Assembly (NCBI GenBank): GCA_022486625.1
Contig: JAKVKH010000012.1
Location: forward strand, 1-64,000
Direction of reading: 5' to 3'
From: Butyrivibrio sp.
Lineage (GTDB): Bacteria > Bacillota > Clostridia > Lachnospirales > Lachnospiraceae
Length of the DNA: 64,000 nucleotides
The translations under genes and the position numbers were made by a program. Below, piece by piece: positions 29,805-40,557 of this stretch (its first letter is position 1; every line of letters starts with the position of its first letter). The notes below the pieces were generated by a model. It searched no databases. It was not told where the DNA came from and saw nothing but the letters and a program-made list of their open reading frames with translations.

Positions 29805-30599
29805 ATGGATAAAATCAGAATTGCAGATGCCTTCAATCATGGAAAGGCACTGATTACATTTATTACCGGCGGCGATCCGGACCTTGAAACGACGGAAAAG
29901 CTGCTTCCCGCAATGCAGGAAGCAGGATCTGACCTGATCGAAATCGGAATCCCCTTTTCGGATCCGATTGCAGAAGGGCCGGTCATTCAGGAAGCAAATG
30001 AAAGGGCATTGTCAAAGGGCTGCACGACGGATCTTCTCTTTGACAGCGTTAAAAGGATACGGGAAAGCGGGAAGGTAACTGTCCCGCTTGTATATCTGAC
30101 CTATATCAATCCGATTTTTACCTATGGAAAAGAAAAGTTTCTGAAAAGATGTGTGGAATGCGGAATCAACGGACTGATTATTCCGGATCTTCCGTTTGAA
30201 GAAAAGGATGAGATTTCAGAGCTGTGCAGAACCTATGAAGTGGATTTGATCTCCATGATTGCACCGACATCGGAAGAGAGAATCAGAAAAATTGCTGCGG
30301 ATGCCACCGGATTTCTCTATGTTGTTTCTTCGCTCGGCGTGACCGGTGTCCGAAGTGAAATCAAAACGGATATAGAATCCATGATCAGTCACGTGCGCAG
30401 TGCATCAGACATTCCGGCGGCAGTTGGATTCGGAATATCGAATCCGGAGCAGGCACGGGAGATGGCAGGAAAATCAGACGGCGCGATCATCGGATCTGCG
30501 ATTGTCAGAATTGTCGGCAAATATGGAACCGCATGTGTACCGCAGGTAGAGCAGTTTATCAGAGAACTTCGAAAGGGCGTAGACGGGGCAGTACAATAA
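29805..30599 (+). CDS. trpA: Tryptophan synthase alpha chain
   Basis: TrpA cleaves indole-3-glycerol phosphate and channels indole to TrpB. The 264-residue TIM barrel has the catalytic glutamate in DLIEIGIPFSDPIAEGPVIQ, the aspartate-bearing GLIIPDLPFEE, and VSSLGVTGVRSE. It is the last gene of the trp operon; a terminator follows at 30641-30677. Confidence 0.97.
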   Translation: MDKIRIADAFNHGKALITFITGGDPDLETTEKLLPAMQEAGSDLIEIGIPFSDPIAEGPVIQEANERALSKGCTTDLLFDSVKRIRESGKVTVPLVYLTYINPIFTYGKEKFLKRCVECGINGLIIPDLPFEEKDEISELCRTYEVDLISMIAPTSEERIRKIAADATGFLYVVSSLGVTGVRSEIKTDIESMISHVRSASDIPAAVGFGISNPEQAREMAGKSDGAIIGSAIVRIVGKYGTACVPQVEQFIRELRKGVDGAVQ

Positions 30600-30640
30600 T
30601 CACACCAGACGATTCATATGGTGGATAACTTCAGAAAAAG

Positions 30641-30677
30641 AAAGCGGTGCAGGGGAAAACTCTTCTGCGCCGCTTTT
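30641..30677. terminator. Bidirectional intrinsic terminator between trpA and the CLC gene
   Basis: AAAGCGGTGCAG (30641-30652) pairs with CTGCGCCGCTTT (30665-30676), with one T-G wobble. T-rich sequence follows on the plus strand and an A-rich stretch precedes it, so the same hairpin can end the convergent minus-strand gene at 30680. Confidence 0.8.
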
Positions 30678-30679
30678 CT

Positions 30680-31939
30680 TTATTTGGTGTCACGATTGAC
30701 ATATTTATTGCGGAATTTGGAATACACGATTTTCTGACTGCTGTAAACACTGTAATATCCGGAGAATGTGTAGCTCAGGGCAATGGCGATCAGATAGTAG
30801 GGCATCCCGGCATAGCCGAACAGTTCAAAGCATAACAGCAGAGAAGAAATCGGACAGTTGGTCACACTGCAGAAAAGTGCACCCATGCCGATAGCGGAAC
30901 AAAGCGCAGGATTAAAACCGCCGAGGTTTGCAAACAGACAGCCGAATGTTGCACCGATATACAGGGAAGGAACAATTTCACCGCCCTTATAACCGGCGCC
31001 GAGCGTCAGGACCGTGAACAGGATCTTCAGAAGGAAGGCGGCATCTGGTGCATCACCGTTTGTGGCCATTTCGATGACATTCATTCCCGCGCCGTTGTAC
31101 AGTTGTGTACCGGATACGAAGGTCAGAATGACGATAAAACATCCGCCGACAAAGATACGCAGGTAAGGATTTTTCAGGTATTTCTGATAAAGTACACTCG
31201 ATTTGTGCAGGGCAATGCAGAATACAATGCTGACCAGCGCGCACAGAAGTGCCAGTATAGATGCGAAAAAGGCGTGGTTGATAGTAAAGTCAGGAATATT
31301 GCTGATGGAAAAAACATCCGGAGTTACACCGAAATGTCTTGCCATATAGGTGGCAACAAGTGCAGACAGGACACAGGGAACGAGTGCTGCATAGTACATA
31401 ATGCCGACACTTTCAATTTCCATTGCCAGAAAAGCAGCCGCCATGGGTGTTCCGAAAAGAGCGGAAAATGCAGCGCTCATACCGCACATGGTAATGATTT
31501 TCTGGTCTCCTTCATTAAAGCGAAAAAGGCGTCCCAGATTCTGACCGATACAACCGCCGATCTGAAGGGCTGCGCTTTCTCGCCCGGCGGATCCGCCAAA
31601 CAGATGCGTGATAACTGTGGAAATAAAGATCAGAGGTGCCTTGCGAAGCGGAATCGGTGCACTTTGCTGAATGGAATCGATGACCAGATTGGTGCCCTTA
31701 TCGTCATAGTCGTTCAGCCTGTGATACAGAAATACAATCAGAAGTCCGGCGAGCGGAAGAAGGCAGATGATCCAGCCATGCATCTGACGGTATACGGTTG
31801 CATAATGAATTCCGAAATAGAAGATGATTCCGATACCGCCGACGATGATTCCCGTTATGATACCGGCAGCGATCCATTTCAGAAGGATCAGCAGTCTGTG
31901 AATAAAGTCTTTCAGTTCCTGTTTTTCGATAAAATTCAT
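30680..31939 (-). CDS. CLC-family anion transporter, probably fluoride (CLC-F) subclass
   Basis: The 419-residue protein has about ten membrane segments and the CLC gating-glutamate region LFGGSAGRESAALQIGGCIG (about 113-132), with the glutamate kept as GRES. The usual chloride filter GSGIP is replaced by GTNLVIDSI near residue 82, and IPLRKAPLIF follows. From memory, this pattern (GNN-like filter, GGSAGRExxxxQxGG) is that of the CLC-F fluoride/proton antiporters, which protect against fluoride. The canonical GREGP form is absent. No fluoride riboswitch is seen in the short 47-base upstream gap. The call to CLC family is firm; the substrate is inference. Confidence 0.8.
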   Translation of the reverse strand: MNFIEKQELKDFIHRLLILLKWIAAGIITGIIVGGIGIIFYFGIHYATVYRQMHGWIICLLPLAGLLIVFLYHRLNDYDDKGTNLVIDSIQQSAPIPLRKAPLIFISTVITHLFGGSAGRESAALQIGGCIGQNLGRLFRFNEGDQKIITMCGMSAAFSALFGTPMAAAFLAMEIESVGIMYYAALVPCVLSALVATYMARHFGVTPDVFSISNIPDFTINHAFFASILALLCALVSIVFCIALHKSSVLYQKYLKNPYLRIFVGGCFIVILTFVSGTQLYNGAGMNVIEMATNGDAPDAAFLLKILFTVLTLGAGYKGGEIVPSLYIGATFGCLFANLGGFNPALCSAIGMGALFCSVTNCPISSLLLCFELFGYAGMPYYLIAIALSYTFSGYYSVYSSQKIVYSKFRNKYVNRDTK

Positions 31940-31986
31940 AATATATTCCCCAATTTCCCCAAAACGACAGATACATTAAAATATAT

Positions 31987-32952
31987 TCAGATCAGTGACA
32001 GCGATTTAAGCAGATACAGCCAGAATGTAAGTGAAAAGGCACAGCCAAAGGTTGTCATCATTACGGTGCTGGAAGTAAGCGTTCCTTCATGTCCCATATT
32101 TCTGGCCATAATGTAGCAGCTGACGGTGGACGCGGAGCCCAACATCACGAGCAGTGCGACCAGTTCCTGATTGCGGAAGCCCAGAAGGACTGCAAGAGGC
32201 AGAAAGGCGGCAACCAGCAGAAGGAGTTTAATGACGCTGGCAGCAAGTGCAGGTGCAACTTCGGCTTTTGCCTTTGTCAGATCAAAGGCGGAGCCCATCG
32301 CCATCAGACCAAGAGGAGTTGCCAGAACCGCAATATTCTTTATCGTAGCAGCAAAGATCTTCGGCTGAGGGATGCCCAGGACTGACCATAAGAGACCAGC
32401 CAGAATGCCGATAATGATCGGATTGGTGATAATTCCGCGAAGTGTTTTCATCACAAGCGCCCGGTCAGGGCGTCTGCGTTTACCATCTGCAGAAGGTGCA
32501 GTTACTGTCAGGACGATGACTGCAAAAATATTATAAAGAGGAACACTTCCAAGAATCATCAGCGGTGCCATACCGCTGTTGCCGTCTCCATAAATGTTCT
32601 GGATAAAGGCAATGCCCAGAATTGCAGCACTGCTGCGGTAGGAGACCTGTATGAATTCTCCCCGCTTTCCGGTGTCATGGATGAAAAGAAAGGAAATCAG
32701 TGTAATCAGAAGAATGCTCAGGAGTGTAACCAGGAAGCAGAACAATACGAATTTCCCATTCCAGGAAGAAGCAAAATCCTGTACCGAAAGATCCTGAAAC
32801 AAAAGAACCGGCAGTGCTACTTTAAATACAAACTTATTCAGTGCAGCGGTAAAATCCTCTTTCATCAGACCGATTTTGCGGAAAAACAGTCCGCACAGCA
32901 TGATCAGAAAAATCGGAAATGTTGCATTAATGCTGAAAACGAAATTTTCCAT
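31987..32952 (-). CDS. AEC (auxin efflux carrier) family transporter
   Basis: The 321-residue membrane protein has the ten-segment arrangement of the AEC family: two five-helix halves separated by a polar loop (about 160-185, KRRRPDRALVMKTL). Conserved features are LCGLFFRKIGLMKE near the N-terminus and NPIIIGILAGLLWSVLGIP in the middle. Bacterial members export or import dicarboxylates such as malate or unknown metabolites; the substrate is not predictable here. The start is set at 32952 (MENFVFSINATFPIFL) with GAAAGG upstream; a longer frame to 33012 reads into xth and has no conservation. It lies 32 bases downstream of xth. Confidence 0.85.
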   Translation of the reverse strand: MENFVFSINATFPIFLIMLCGLFFRKIGLMKEDFTAALNKFVFKVALPVLLFQDLSVQDFASSWNGKFVLFCFLVTLLSILLITLISFLFIHDTGKRGEFIQVSYRSSAAILGIAFIQNIYGDGNSGMAPLMILGSVPLYNIFAVIVLTVTAPSADGKRRRPDRALVMKTLRGIITNPIIIGILAGLLWSVLGIPQPKIFAATIKNIAVLATPLGLMAMGSAFDLTKAKAEVAPALAASVIKLLLLVAAFLPLAVLLGFRNQELVALLVMLGSASTVSCYIMARNMGHEGTLTSSTVMMTTFGCAFSLTFWLYLLKSLSLI

Positions 32953-32984
32953 GAAAAAAAGCCTTTCATAAATAAAAGCACAGG

Positions 32985-33746
32985 TTAATTCAGTAAAAGT
33001 CCTACCGGACAATGATCGGAACCGGTCACATCCGAGTAAATCATAGCATCCTCAAGTCGATTTTCAAGAGCAGCGGAGGTGATAAAGTAATCAATTCTCC
33101 ATCCGGCATTGTTTTCCCTGGCATGAAAACGGTAAGACCACCAGGAATAGGCACCCTCAAGATCCGGATAGAAATGACGGAAACTGTCAATCAGGCCGGA
33201 AGAGAGGATGGCATCAAATTTTGTACGTTCTTCATCGGTAAAGCCGGCATGTCCACGGTTGGTTTTCGGGTTTTTCAGGTCGATCTCTCTATGGGCAACA
33301 TTGAGATCTCCGCAGTAAATTACCGGTTTTTTCTCCTCGAGTTTTCTGACATAAAAGAGAAAGTCATCTTCCCATTTCATGCGGTAGGCAAGGCGTGAAA
33401 GATCCTCCTTGGAATTCGGGACATAAACGGTAATCAGATAATAATCCGGATATTCCAGTGTAATGACGCGCCCTTCATGATCATGTTCCTCGATGCCCAG
33501 ACCATATGCAACGCTTTGCGGCTCTTTTCTGACGAAAATGGCAGTGCCGGAATAACCCTTTTTCTCGGCATAATTCCAGTACTGATGATAGCCGGGAAGT
33601 TCCAGGCGGATCTGTCCTTCCTGGAGCTTGGTTTCCTGCAGGCAGAGTGCATCCGGGTTTTCCTTTTTCATAAAGGCGTCAAAGGAGCCTTTTGAAATAC
33701 AGGCGCGAAAACCGTTTACGTTCCATGAAATCAGTTTTTCTGACAT
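32985..33746 (-). CDS. xth: Exodeoxyribonuclease III (ExoA/Xth family AP endonuclease)
   Basis: This enzyme cuts at abasic sites in base-excision repair and has 3'-5' exonuclease activity. The 253-residue protein carries WNVNGFR (Asn7-type metal ligand), [10 protein letters not shown] (Glu), the catalytic [12 protein letters not shown], and the final [10 protein letters not shown] histidine. Length and motif order are those of the ExoIII family. GAAAGGAT precedes ATG 33746. Confidence 0.95.
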   Translation of the reverse strand: MSEKLISWNVNGFRACISKGSFDAFMKKENPDALCLQETKLQEGQIRLELPGYHQYWNYAEKKGYSGTAIFVRKEPQSVAYGLGIEEHDHEGRVITLEYPDYYLITVYVPNSKEDLSRLAYRMKWEDDFLFYVRKLEEKKPVIYCGDLNVAHREIDLKNPKTNRGHAGFTDEERTKFDAILSSGLIDSFRHFYPDLEGAYSWWSYRFHARENNAGWRIDYFITSAALENRLEDAMIYSDVTGSDHCPVGLLLN

Positions 33747-33786
33747 TGTCTGTGTATCCTTTCTGTTAAAATCAGTGAGGCAGAAA

Positions 33787-34911
33787 TTAATTGCTTTCGT
33801 AGGTCAGGAGGTTCTGTTCCTCATAGGGTCTGATCAGTCTGTTAACGATTTCATCAGAAAAATCAGACATTTCATCCAGTTTCTCCACATAATTATCTTT
33901 GGTCAGACGGTAGTTGCCGCTGACCATCTGGTCCAGCATCCACTTATTGATTTCCGGAGAAAAATGGATGGAATCCATATAATTATCAAGATTGGTGATA
34001 ATATCAGGGACGTTCTGGAAACAGTATATTTCAACATTATCATAGGCAAGAAGGGCCTTTACCGTCTCTTTTTCATTATAAATACAGGCATTTCTGATTC
34101 CTGTCCTGTAGCTTCCGTCCCACCACAGCATGGAATATGCAGGGAAAAAGAAATGAAACTGTGTATCCGGATGGGCGGCAACTTCTGCGGTGAGCAGAGA
34201 AATATTGCCTTCAAGCTGTGATTTATAGGTGTTTTCCGGCATCATGGGAGTTACGTCTTTCTGACGAAAATAAAGACCCAGTGCGCTCTGGTGGTTGAAA
34301 GTTTTCCATTTTGCCCAGTTATAGGATTCATTTTCATCATAGTCAGAGAACCAGGAATTCACAATTTCATAGGGAATTTTTTTCAGCAGAACATCCTTAT
34401 TGAACAGGTACTGCACATCATTAAAGGGGTTATGATCATACAGATACATCGGGCATCCTGTCGATTTATAGGTGGTGACAGGATCGGCGGAAAGTGAGGA
34501 TGGATCTATATTATAAAAAACATGTTTCAGCGTATGTTTTTCAAAAGCTGCGTCCAGCAGGTAACACAGATCTGCCGTTGCACCATAGGAACGGACTGCC
34601 TTGATGGTGGTGCAGCCATAGGCATCATTGTACCAGCCGTTGTTATTATTCTCAGTCACAGATGAGCCGACGATCAGCGCATCATAATCAAAATTGCGGA
34701 GTGAGCCGATACACTGATATTCCTTATCGCTTAGAACCGCCTTCATTCCAAACCATGGTTTATGATAGTGGTAAAACGGATCAAAAGCATAGACAACGGC
34801 AGCGATCAGAAGACAGAGCGTGAGAATGCCGATCAGCAGGCGTTTCAGGAACTTCTGCGGTGCAACTGTATTTGTATGTGAGGTTTTAATATCCGATACT
34901 TTTTTTGACAT
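33787..34911 (-). CDS. SGNH-like surface polymer O-acyltransferase partner
   Basis: The 374-residue protein has one N-terminal membrane anchor (about 22-42) and an extracytoplasmic domain. Within it, [15 protein letters not shown] gives a GSS nucleophile motif at 82-84, and DSIHFS at 313-318 gives a D-x-x-H pair. These are the catalytic elements of SGNH/AlgJ/AlgX/DltD-type esterase-acyltransferases. It is directly downstream of an MBOAT gene (56 bases). Such pairs move acyl groups across the membrane (MBOAT) and onto a polysaccharide or teichoic acid (SGNH). I do not recognise the exact family, and the substrate is unknown. Confidence 0.65.
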   Translation of the reverse strand: MSKKVSDIKTSHTNTVAPQKFLKRLLIGILTLCLLIAAVVYAFDPFYHYHKPWFGMKAVLSDKEYQCIGSLRNFDYDALIVGSSVTENNNNGWYNDAYGCTTIKAVRSYGATADLCYLLDAAFEKHTLKHVFYNIDPSSLSADPVTTYKSTGCPMYLYDHNPFNDVQYLFNKDVLLKKIPYEIVNSWFSDYDENESYNWAKWKTFNHQSALGLYFRQKDVTPMMPENTYKSQLEGNISLLTAEVAAHPDTQFHFFFPAYSMLWWDGSYRTGIRNACIYNEKETVKALLAYDNVEIYCFQNVPDIITNLDNYMDSIHFSPEINKWMLDQMVSGNYRLTKDNYVEKLDEMSDFSDEIVNRLIRPYEEQNLLTYESN

Positions 34912-34967
34912 AAGGCTTCCTTAACAGACTGCTGCTTACAGCAGCGTTCTATGCAGAACGGTAAAAG

Positions 34968-36527
34968 TCAGAACTTAAAGTAAATAAAGGTGCTGACCTG
35001 TGACAGTGACAGGAAAGACCAGATAAACAGTATGATCAGGGACATACAGGTCTTTCTGGAAAATGTTGTTGTCGTGGCGATTTCCAGTGCGTTTTTTCTT
35101 GTGATCACAAAGGCGGAAATGGCAAGCAGAAGGAGGAATGCGATCAGGTACATCGGATCGATGAGCGAAGGAGCGGCAAGAGAAAGCGCTTCCTTTACCA
35201 GATAAATTTCTGCAATATCAAGCTTTCCGGCTACGCGGTACAGAAATCCGGGCCAGGTAAAGTAGAAGAGTCTGCGGAACATTGCACCTGCAAAGGCCAT
35301 ATTCTCTGAACGGAAGAAGATCAGAGAGATGACAAAGAACAGAAAGGTAAAGAACTGTCCGGTTCTTCTGGAAACGGTTACAAGCGGGTGATCACGGAGC
35401 AGGTAATGTCTTTGCCTGCTCTCCGTTCTGGAATCCCGGGCGCTGACAATGCCGATATCGTCCCAGACGACGAGAAGACCCTGCATGAGTCCCCAGCAGA
35501 CATAGGTCCAGCCGGCGCCATGCCATAGTCCACTCAGAATGAATACGATAAGTACATTGATCATCGTACGCCTTCTTCCCTTCCGGCTTCCGCCGAGGGG
35601 AATATAGACATATCGGATAAAAAAGCGGGACAGCGTCATATGCCATCTCTGCCACAGTTCCTTGACTGTTGCGGATTTGTACGGTGAATTGAAGTTTACA
35701 GGCAGCGTGATGCCCAGCATCAGCGACAGACCGGAAGCCATATCACAGTAACCGCTGAAATCAAAATAAATTTCAAAGGTATATGCCAGCATGACCAGAA
35801 TCACCGTAACGGTGTCAAGGTAATAGGTCTGTTCAAAACCGTAATTTACGGGAAGTGCCAGCGTATCGGCCAGAAGAACCTTTTTGGACAGTCCGATAAT
35901 GAACAGCACACATCCTCTGGCAAAGCGATCTGCATTGAAACAGCGTTTCTCTTCGTCATGGAACTGTGAAATAATCTCTTCATGAAAGGCGATCGGACCT
36001 TCGATCAGTTTGGGAAAATAAGCAACATAAGCCGTATAGTCAAGAAGGCAGTAATGCGGCGCCTTACCTCTGCAGCGGTCGATCAGATAGGACATCTGCT
36101 GGAATACGTAAAAGCTGATGCCGATTGGCATGATGATTCTGAAAAGCGGCAGATCGGTATGAAATGCCGTATTGATATTGCCGATGAAAAAACCGTAATA
36201 TTTGAATACAAAAAGAAGTCCGAGGTGGAATAAGACACTGATGACAAGGAGTACCCTGCGCCATTTCCGACTGGAAGAATTCATTTCTGCTGCGGGTTCA
36301 GAAGAGGGACATTTCTCACGGATCAAAAGACTCAGGGCGTGGCTGACAAGAATGCTGGCGATCAGAATCACCAGAAATTTCCAGCTGAACATGCCATAGA
36401 ACCAGAAGGACATACCGGTCAGAAAGGCCAGAGCCGTCCTGTAATAATGAAAGTGGTTCAGCAGATACCAGCCGATGAGTGTCAGAGGAAAAAATATTAA
36501 GATAAAAAGAAAAGAATTAAACAGCAT
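34968..36527 (-). CDS. MBOAT family membrane-bound O-acyltransferase (AlgI/DltB-like)
   Basis: The 519-residue protein begins MLFNSFLFILIFFPLTLIGW and has about eleven membrane segments. The MBOAT core is visible in GISFYVFQQMSYLIDRCRGK, DFSGYCDMASGLSLMLGITL, and the catalytic histidine in FILSGLWHGAGWTYVCWGLM. It resembles AlgI-type transferases that feed acetyl groups to an extracytoplasmic partner, which is the next gene. The start at 36527 has CAGGAG upstream; a longer frame to 36560 lacks one. The C-terminal part has three more helices after about residue 380. It is the first gene of a two-gene operon. Confidence 0.9.
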   Translation of the reverse strand: MLFNSFLFILIFFPLTLIGWYLLNHFHYYRTALAFLTGMSFWFYGMFSWKFLVILIASILVSHALSLLIREKCPSSEPAAEMNSSSRKWRRVLLVISVLFHLGLLFVFKYYGFFIGNINTAFHTDLPLFRIIMPIGISFYVFQQMSYLIDRCRGKAPHYCLLDYTAYVAYFPKLIEGPIAFHEEIISQFHDEEKRCFNADRFARGCVLFIIGLSKKVLLADTLALPVNYGFEQTYYLDTVTVILVMLAYTFEIYFDFSGYCDMASGLSLMLGITLPVNFNSPYKSATVKELWQRWHMTLSRFFIRYVYIPLGGSRKGRRRTMINVLIVFILSGLWHGAGWTYVCWGLMQGLLVVWDDIGIVSARDSRTESRQRHYLLRDHPLVTVSRRTGQFFTFLFFVISLIFFRSENMAFAGAMFRRLFYFTWPGFLYRVAGKLDIAEIYLVKEALSLAAPSLIDPMYLIAFLLLLAISAFVITRKNALEIATTTTFSRKTCMSLIILFIWSFLSLSQVSTFIYFKF

Positions 36528-36627
36528 CCGTAATCTCCTGTATCCAGCGTCAGTGCGCAAAAATCTGATGATAGTATAGCATAAATCGACACCAGATGCA
36601 GAAGATTACAGTGTTGTTTTATATGAA

Positions 36628-39223
<2,596 letters not shown>

Positions 39224-39299
39224 ACTATAATAAATATAGTCTGATTTATGTAATGCATCGTTTGATATGAAATGAACCGACATAAGGAGGTTTTTCAGG

Positions 39300-40226
39300 A
39301 TGGGAAAGAAATCAAGGTTTTTTTTACTCAGTCTGTTTTCTGCCATTGCAGGCGGCGGGATCCTGATCGGCAATAATGTTTATAAAATGGCAGCAGTACC
39401 TGTGCAGCATACAGATGATGATAAGGATTCATCTCCGGAAGTGACAAAAGGACGGATGTGGGTCAGAAATCATCCGGATCGCAGGGACATTTATATTGAT
39501 TCAATTGATCATCTCAAGCTGCATGCAACTTATATTCCGGCGCAGCGGGATACACACAGATATGCGCTCTGCATTCACGGAACCTATGATTACAGCGAAA
39601 GTGTCGGTATTTATGCCACACATTATCATGAAGCTGGCATGCACGTACTGCTCCCGGATCTTCGTGGATTTGGAAGAAGTGAAGGAAAATATGTCGGTTA
39701 TGGTGTAGATGACAGATTTGATATTATTGAATGGATTTACTGGATTATTCGCAGAGATCCGCAGGCAAGAATTCTGCTTCACGGAGTTTCCATGGGTGCT
39801 GCGACTACGCTGATGGTGACCGGAGAGCATCTTCCGGAGAATGTTATTGCAGCAGTAGCGGACAGCGCATACACAACGGCAGAGGAAGAGTTTGTGGACG
39901 TATATAATCGTTCAGAGAAAAAGATTCTTCCGGCGAAACTGATGGTGATTCTGGCCAGAATGGAAATCCTTCTGCGCGCAGGCTATGACATCAGAGAAGC
40001 CAGTCCCATTGAGGCAGTCAGAAATTCAAAGACACCGACTTTATTTGTACATGGAGATGATGATCATCTGATTGATCCGCAGATGTGTCAGAGACTGTAT
40101 GATGCAGCCAAATGCCCGAAGGAATATTGCACATTCCTGGGGGCAGATCATATTGAAGGCGTAACGGCGGAACCCGAAAAGTATTGGAAAAAGGTGGAGA
40201 GTTTCCTTGAAAAGGCACAGTTTTAA
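39300..40226 (+). CDS. Alpha/beta hydrolase with N-terminal membrane anchor
   Basis: The 308-residue protein has an N-terminal hydrophobic segment (about 6-28, FFLLSLFSAIAGGGILIGNN) and an alpha/beta hydrolase domain. The nucleophile elbow is LLHGVSMGAATTL (GxSxG) near residue 165; the acid is in FVHGDDDHLIDP and the histidine in GADHIEGVTAEPE. It belongs to the broad esterase/lipase group with a YALCIHGTYDYSES oxyanion loop. Substrate is unknown; location outside the membrane is inferred from the anchor. AAGGAGG precedes ATG 39300. It ends at a strong terminator. Confidence 0.85.
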   Translation: MGKKSRFFLLSLFSAIAGGGILIGNNVYKMAAVPVQHTDDDKDSSPEVTKGRMWVRNHPDRRDIYIDSIDHLKLHATYIPAQRDTHRYALCIHGTYDYSESVGIYATHYHEAGMHVLLPDLRGFGRSEGKYVGYGVDDRFDIIEWIYWIIRRDPQARILLHGVSMGAATTLMVTGEHLPENVIAAVADSAYTTAEEEFVDVYNRSEKKILPAKLMVILARMEILLRAGYDIREASPIEAVRNSKTPTLFVHGDDDHLIDPQMCQRLYDAAKCPKEYCTFLGADHIEGVTAEPEKYWKKVESFLEKAQF

Positions 40227-40257
40227 CGCTGGTGCGGGATCCTGTTTTTGAGGGTAC

Positions 40258-40269
40258 GGTTACGTTTCC
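40258..40269. promoter_or_regulatory. LacI-type operator, upstream copy
   Basis: GGTTACGTTTCC matches, as reverse complement, the operator at 40474-40485 at 11 of 12 positions. The central CG dyad and GG/CC ends are typical of LacI-family sites. It lies 178 bases before the binding-protein promoter, a distance that would allow looping. Confidence 0.5.
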
Positions 40270-40297
40270 GAAAAAGGAATATTTTAATGAAAATCTG

Positions 40298-40332
40298 AAG
40301 ACCTGGCAGAACCATCTGCCGGGTCTTTTTTT
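40298..40332 (+). terminator. Intrinsic terminator after the alpha/beta hydrolase gene
   Basis: AAGACC-T-GGCAGA (40298-40310) pairs with TCTGCC-G-GGTCTT around a 4-base loop and is followed by a run of T to 40332. Confidence 0.88.
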
Positions 40333-40435
40333 GCCTGTAAGTACAGATTATAAGCTAAAAAAGAAAAAGTGCACAAAATAAGAGATGATATTTTGAGTAT
40401 AATGCACGAATTTGTGAAATGTAGGCAGCTGATTG

Positions 40436-40464
40436 TTGAAAAGCATGCGTGAAAGTGCTATTGT
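40436..40464 (+). promoter_or_regulatory. Promoter of the sugar ABC transporter operon
   Basis: TTGAAA (40436-40441), a 17-base spacer and TATTGT (40459-40464). The predicted start near 40471 is immediately followed by the tandem operator. A second -10-like TATAAT lies at 40398-40403 without a -35. Confidence 0.55.
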
Positions 40465-40473
40465 AAGTTCAAC

Positions 40474-40497
40474 GGAAACGTTACCGGAAGCGATACC
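40474..40497. promoter_or_regulatory. Tandem LacI-type operator overlapping the transcription start
   Basis: GGAAACGTTACC (40474-40485) is followed directly by GGAAGCGATACC (40486-40497), two copies of GGAAxCGxTACC with a central CG. Placed at the predicted start, they would block transcription when a LacI/GalR-family repressor or CcpA-like protein is bound. No such regulator gene is in the window. Confidence 0.65.
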
Positions 40498-40557
40498 GAA
40501 AATACAGGAAATTCCGGAATAGTGAATGGATGATCTACAAAGGGAGGTCTATCGAAC

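Noticed and set aside
31103-32116. Plus-strand frame opposite the CLC gene (337 codons)
   Set aside because: Polar, low-complexity antisense translation; the CLC reading is well supported.
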